A stretch of DNA of 64,000 nucleotides. It comes from JBAJNN01 sp036881905. Lineage in GTDB: Bacteria > Pseudomonadota > Alphaproteobacteria > Rhizobiales > Im1. The translations under genes and the position numbers were made by a program. The DNA is taken from assembly GCA_036881905.1 (NCBI GenBank), contig JBAJNN010000002.1, positions 62,001 through 126,000 on the forward strand, written 5' to 3'. The first letter of the stretch is position 1; the number at the start of each line of letters is the position of its first letter. Below the pieces are notes generated by a model. The model had not been told where the DNA came from, ran no database searches, and worked only from the letters and a program-made list of their open reading frames with translations. Positions 63,991 to 64,000 of the stretch are shown piece after piece.

Positions 63991-64000
63991 TTCCACCCCG

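Overview
The window looks like chromosomal DNA from an alphaproteobacterium, most likely of the order Hyphomicrobiales (Rhizobiales). Pointers are a CckA hybrid kinase, a MucR/Ros zinc-finger regulator, a DksA with a single-cysteine finger, a cysteine-free ribosomal protein L31, a membrane-anchored cytochrome c of the CycM type, a second-type GltX, two leucine-type (HAAT) ABC importers and the metG-tatD-MBL gene order. This is family recognition by eye; no search was run. The DNA is moderately GC-rich, with AT-rich islands near 34.8-35.0, 54.6-55.1 and 57.9-58.7 kb.

Layout. 0-9.5 kb, plus strand: the end of a phytase-like gene, rpmE, an NnrU-type membrane protein, a TPR protein, bamB, der and gatC-gatA-(chorismate mutase)-gatB. 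9.6-14.3 kb, minus strand: a complete branched-chain-type importer (livK-H-M-G-F). 14.8-22 kb: a fused YejF-type ATPase, an O-methyltransferase, and a minus-strand nadE-gltX-threonine ammonia-lyase run, with rpmG upstream. 22-27 kb, minus strand: topA-rnr. 27.4-33.4 kb, plus strand: a tight rlpA-tmk-holB-metG-tatD-MBL operon. 33.6-36.8 kb is accessory: a frameshifted SMR transporter, a tandemly duplicated and decaying cassette (secreted Gly/Ala-rich protein plus small membrane protein), and a dead IS5-family element abutting the yejA stop codon. 36.8-43.5 kb: yejA, cytochrome c, a divergent kdsB, dksA and cckA. 43.7-50.3 kb: phaA, a broken phaB and a second complete HAAT importer. 50.4-57.9 kb: a frameshifted actR/regA, mucR, a transglutaminase-like exported protein, yagU, hpf, trxB and tRNA-Ser(GCT). 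57.9-64 kb is mostly decay: a methyltransferase pseudogene directly after the tRNA, IS remnants, an intact AraC-type regulator diverging from a membrane protein, then wrecked ketoglutarate semialdehyde dehydrogenase and sugar-ABC ATPase genes.

How it fits together. Core machinery (translation, tRNA amidation, DNA and RNA metabolism, envelope assembly, cell-cycle signalling) is intact. The breaks fall in accessory or dispensable functions: drug efflux, PHB reduction, redox response regulation, sugar oxidation and sugar uptake. Because long core genes in the same window read through cleanly, genome decay is a better explanation than uniform sequencing noise, although several breaks are one-base indels in short homopolymers and should be checked against reads.

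The most unusual items are the 34.2-36.0 kb tandem cassette, a bipartite palindromic repeat family that supplies the TAG stop codon of both rpmE and bamB and is triplicated with a 60-bp period at 16.4 kb, and a kdsB that has lost its usual catalytic-motif residues.
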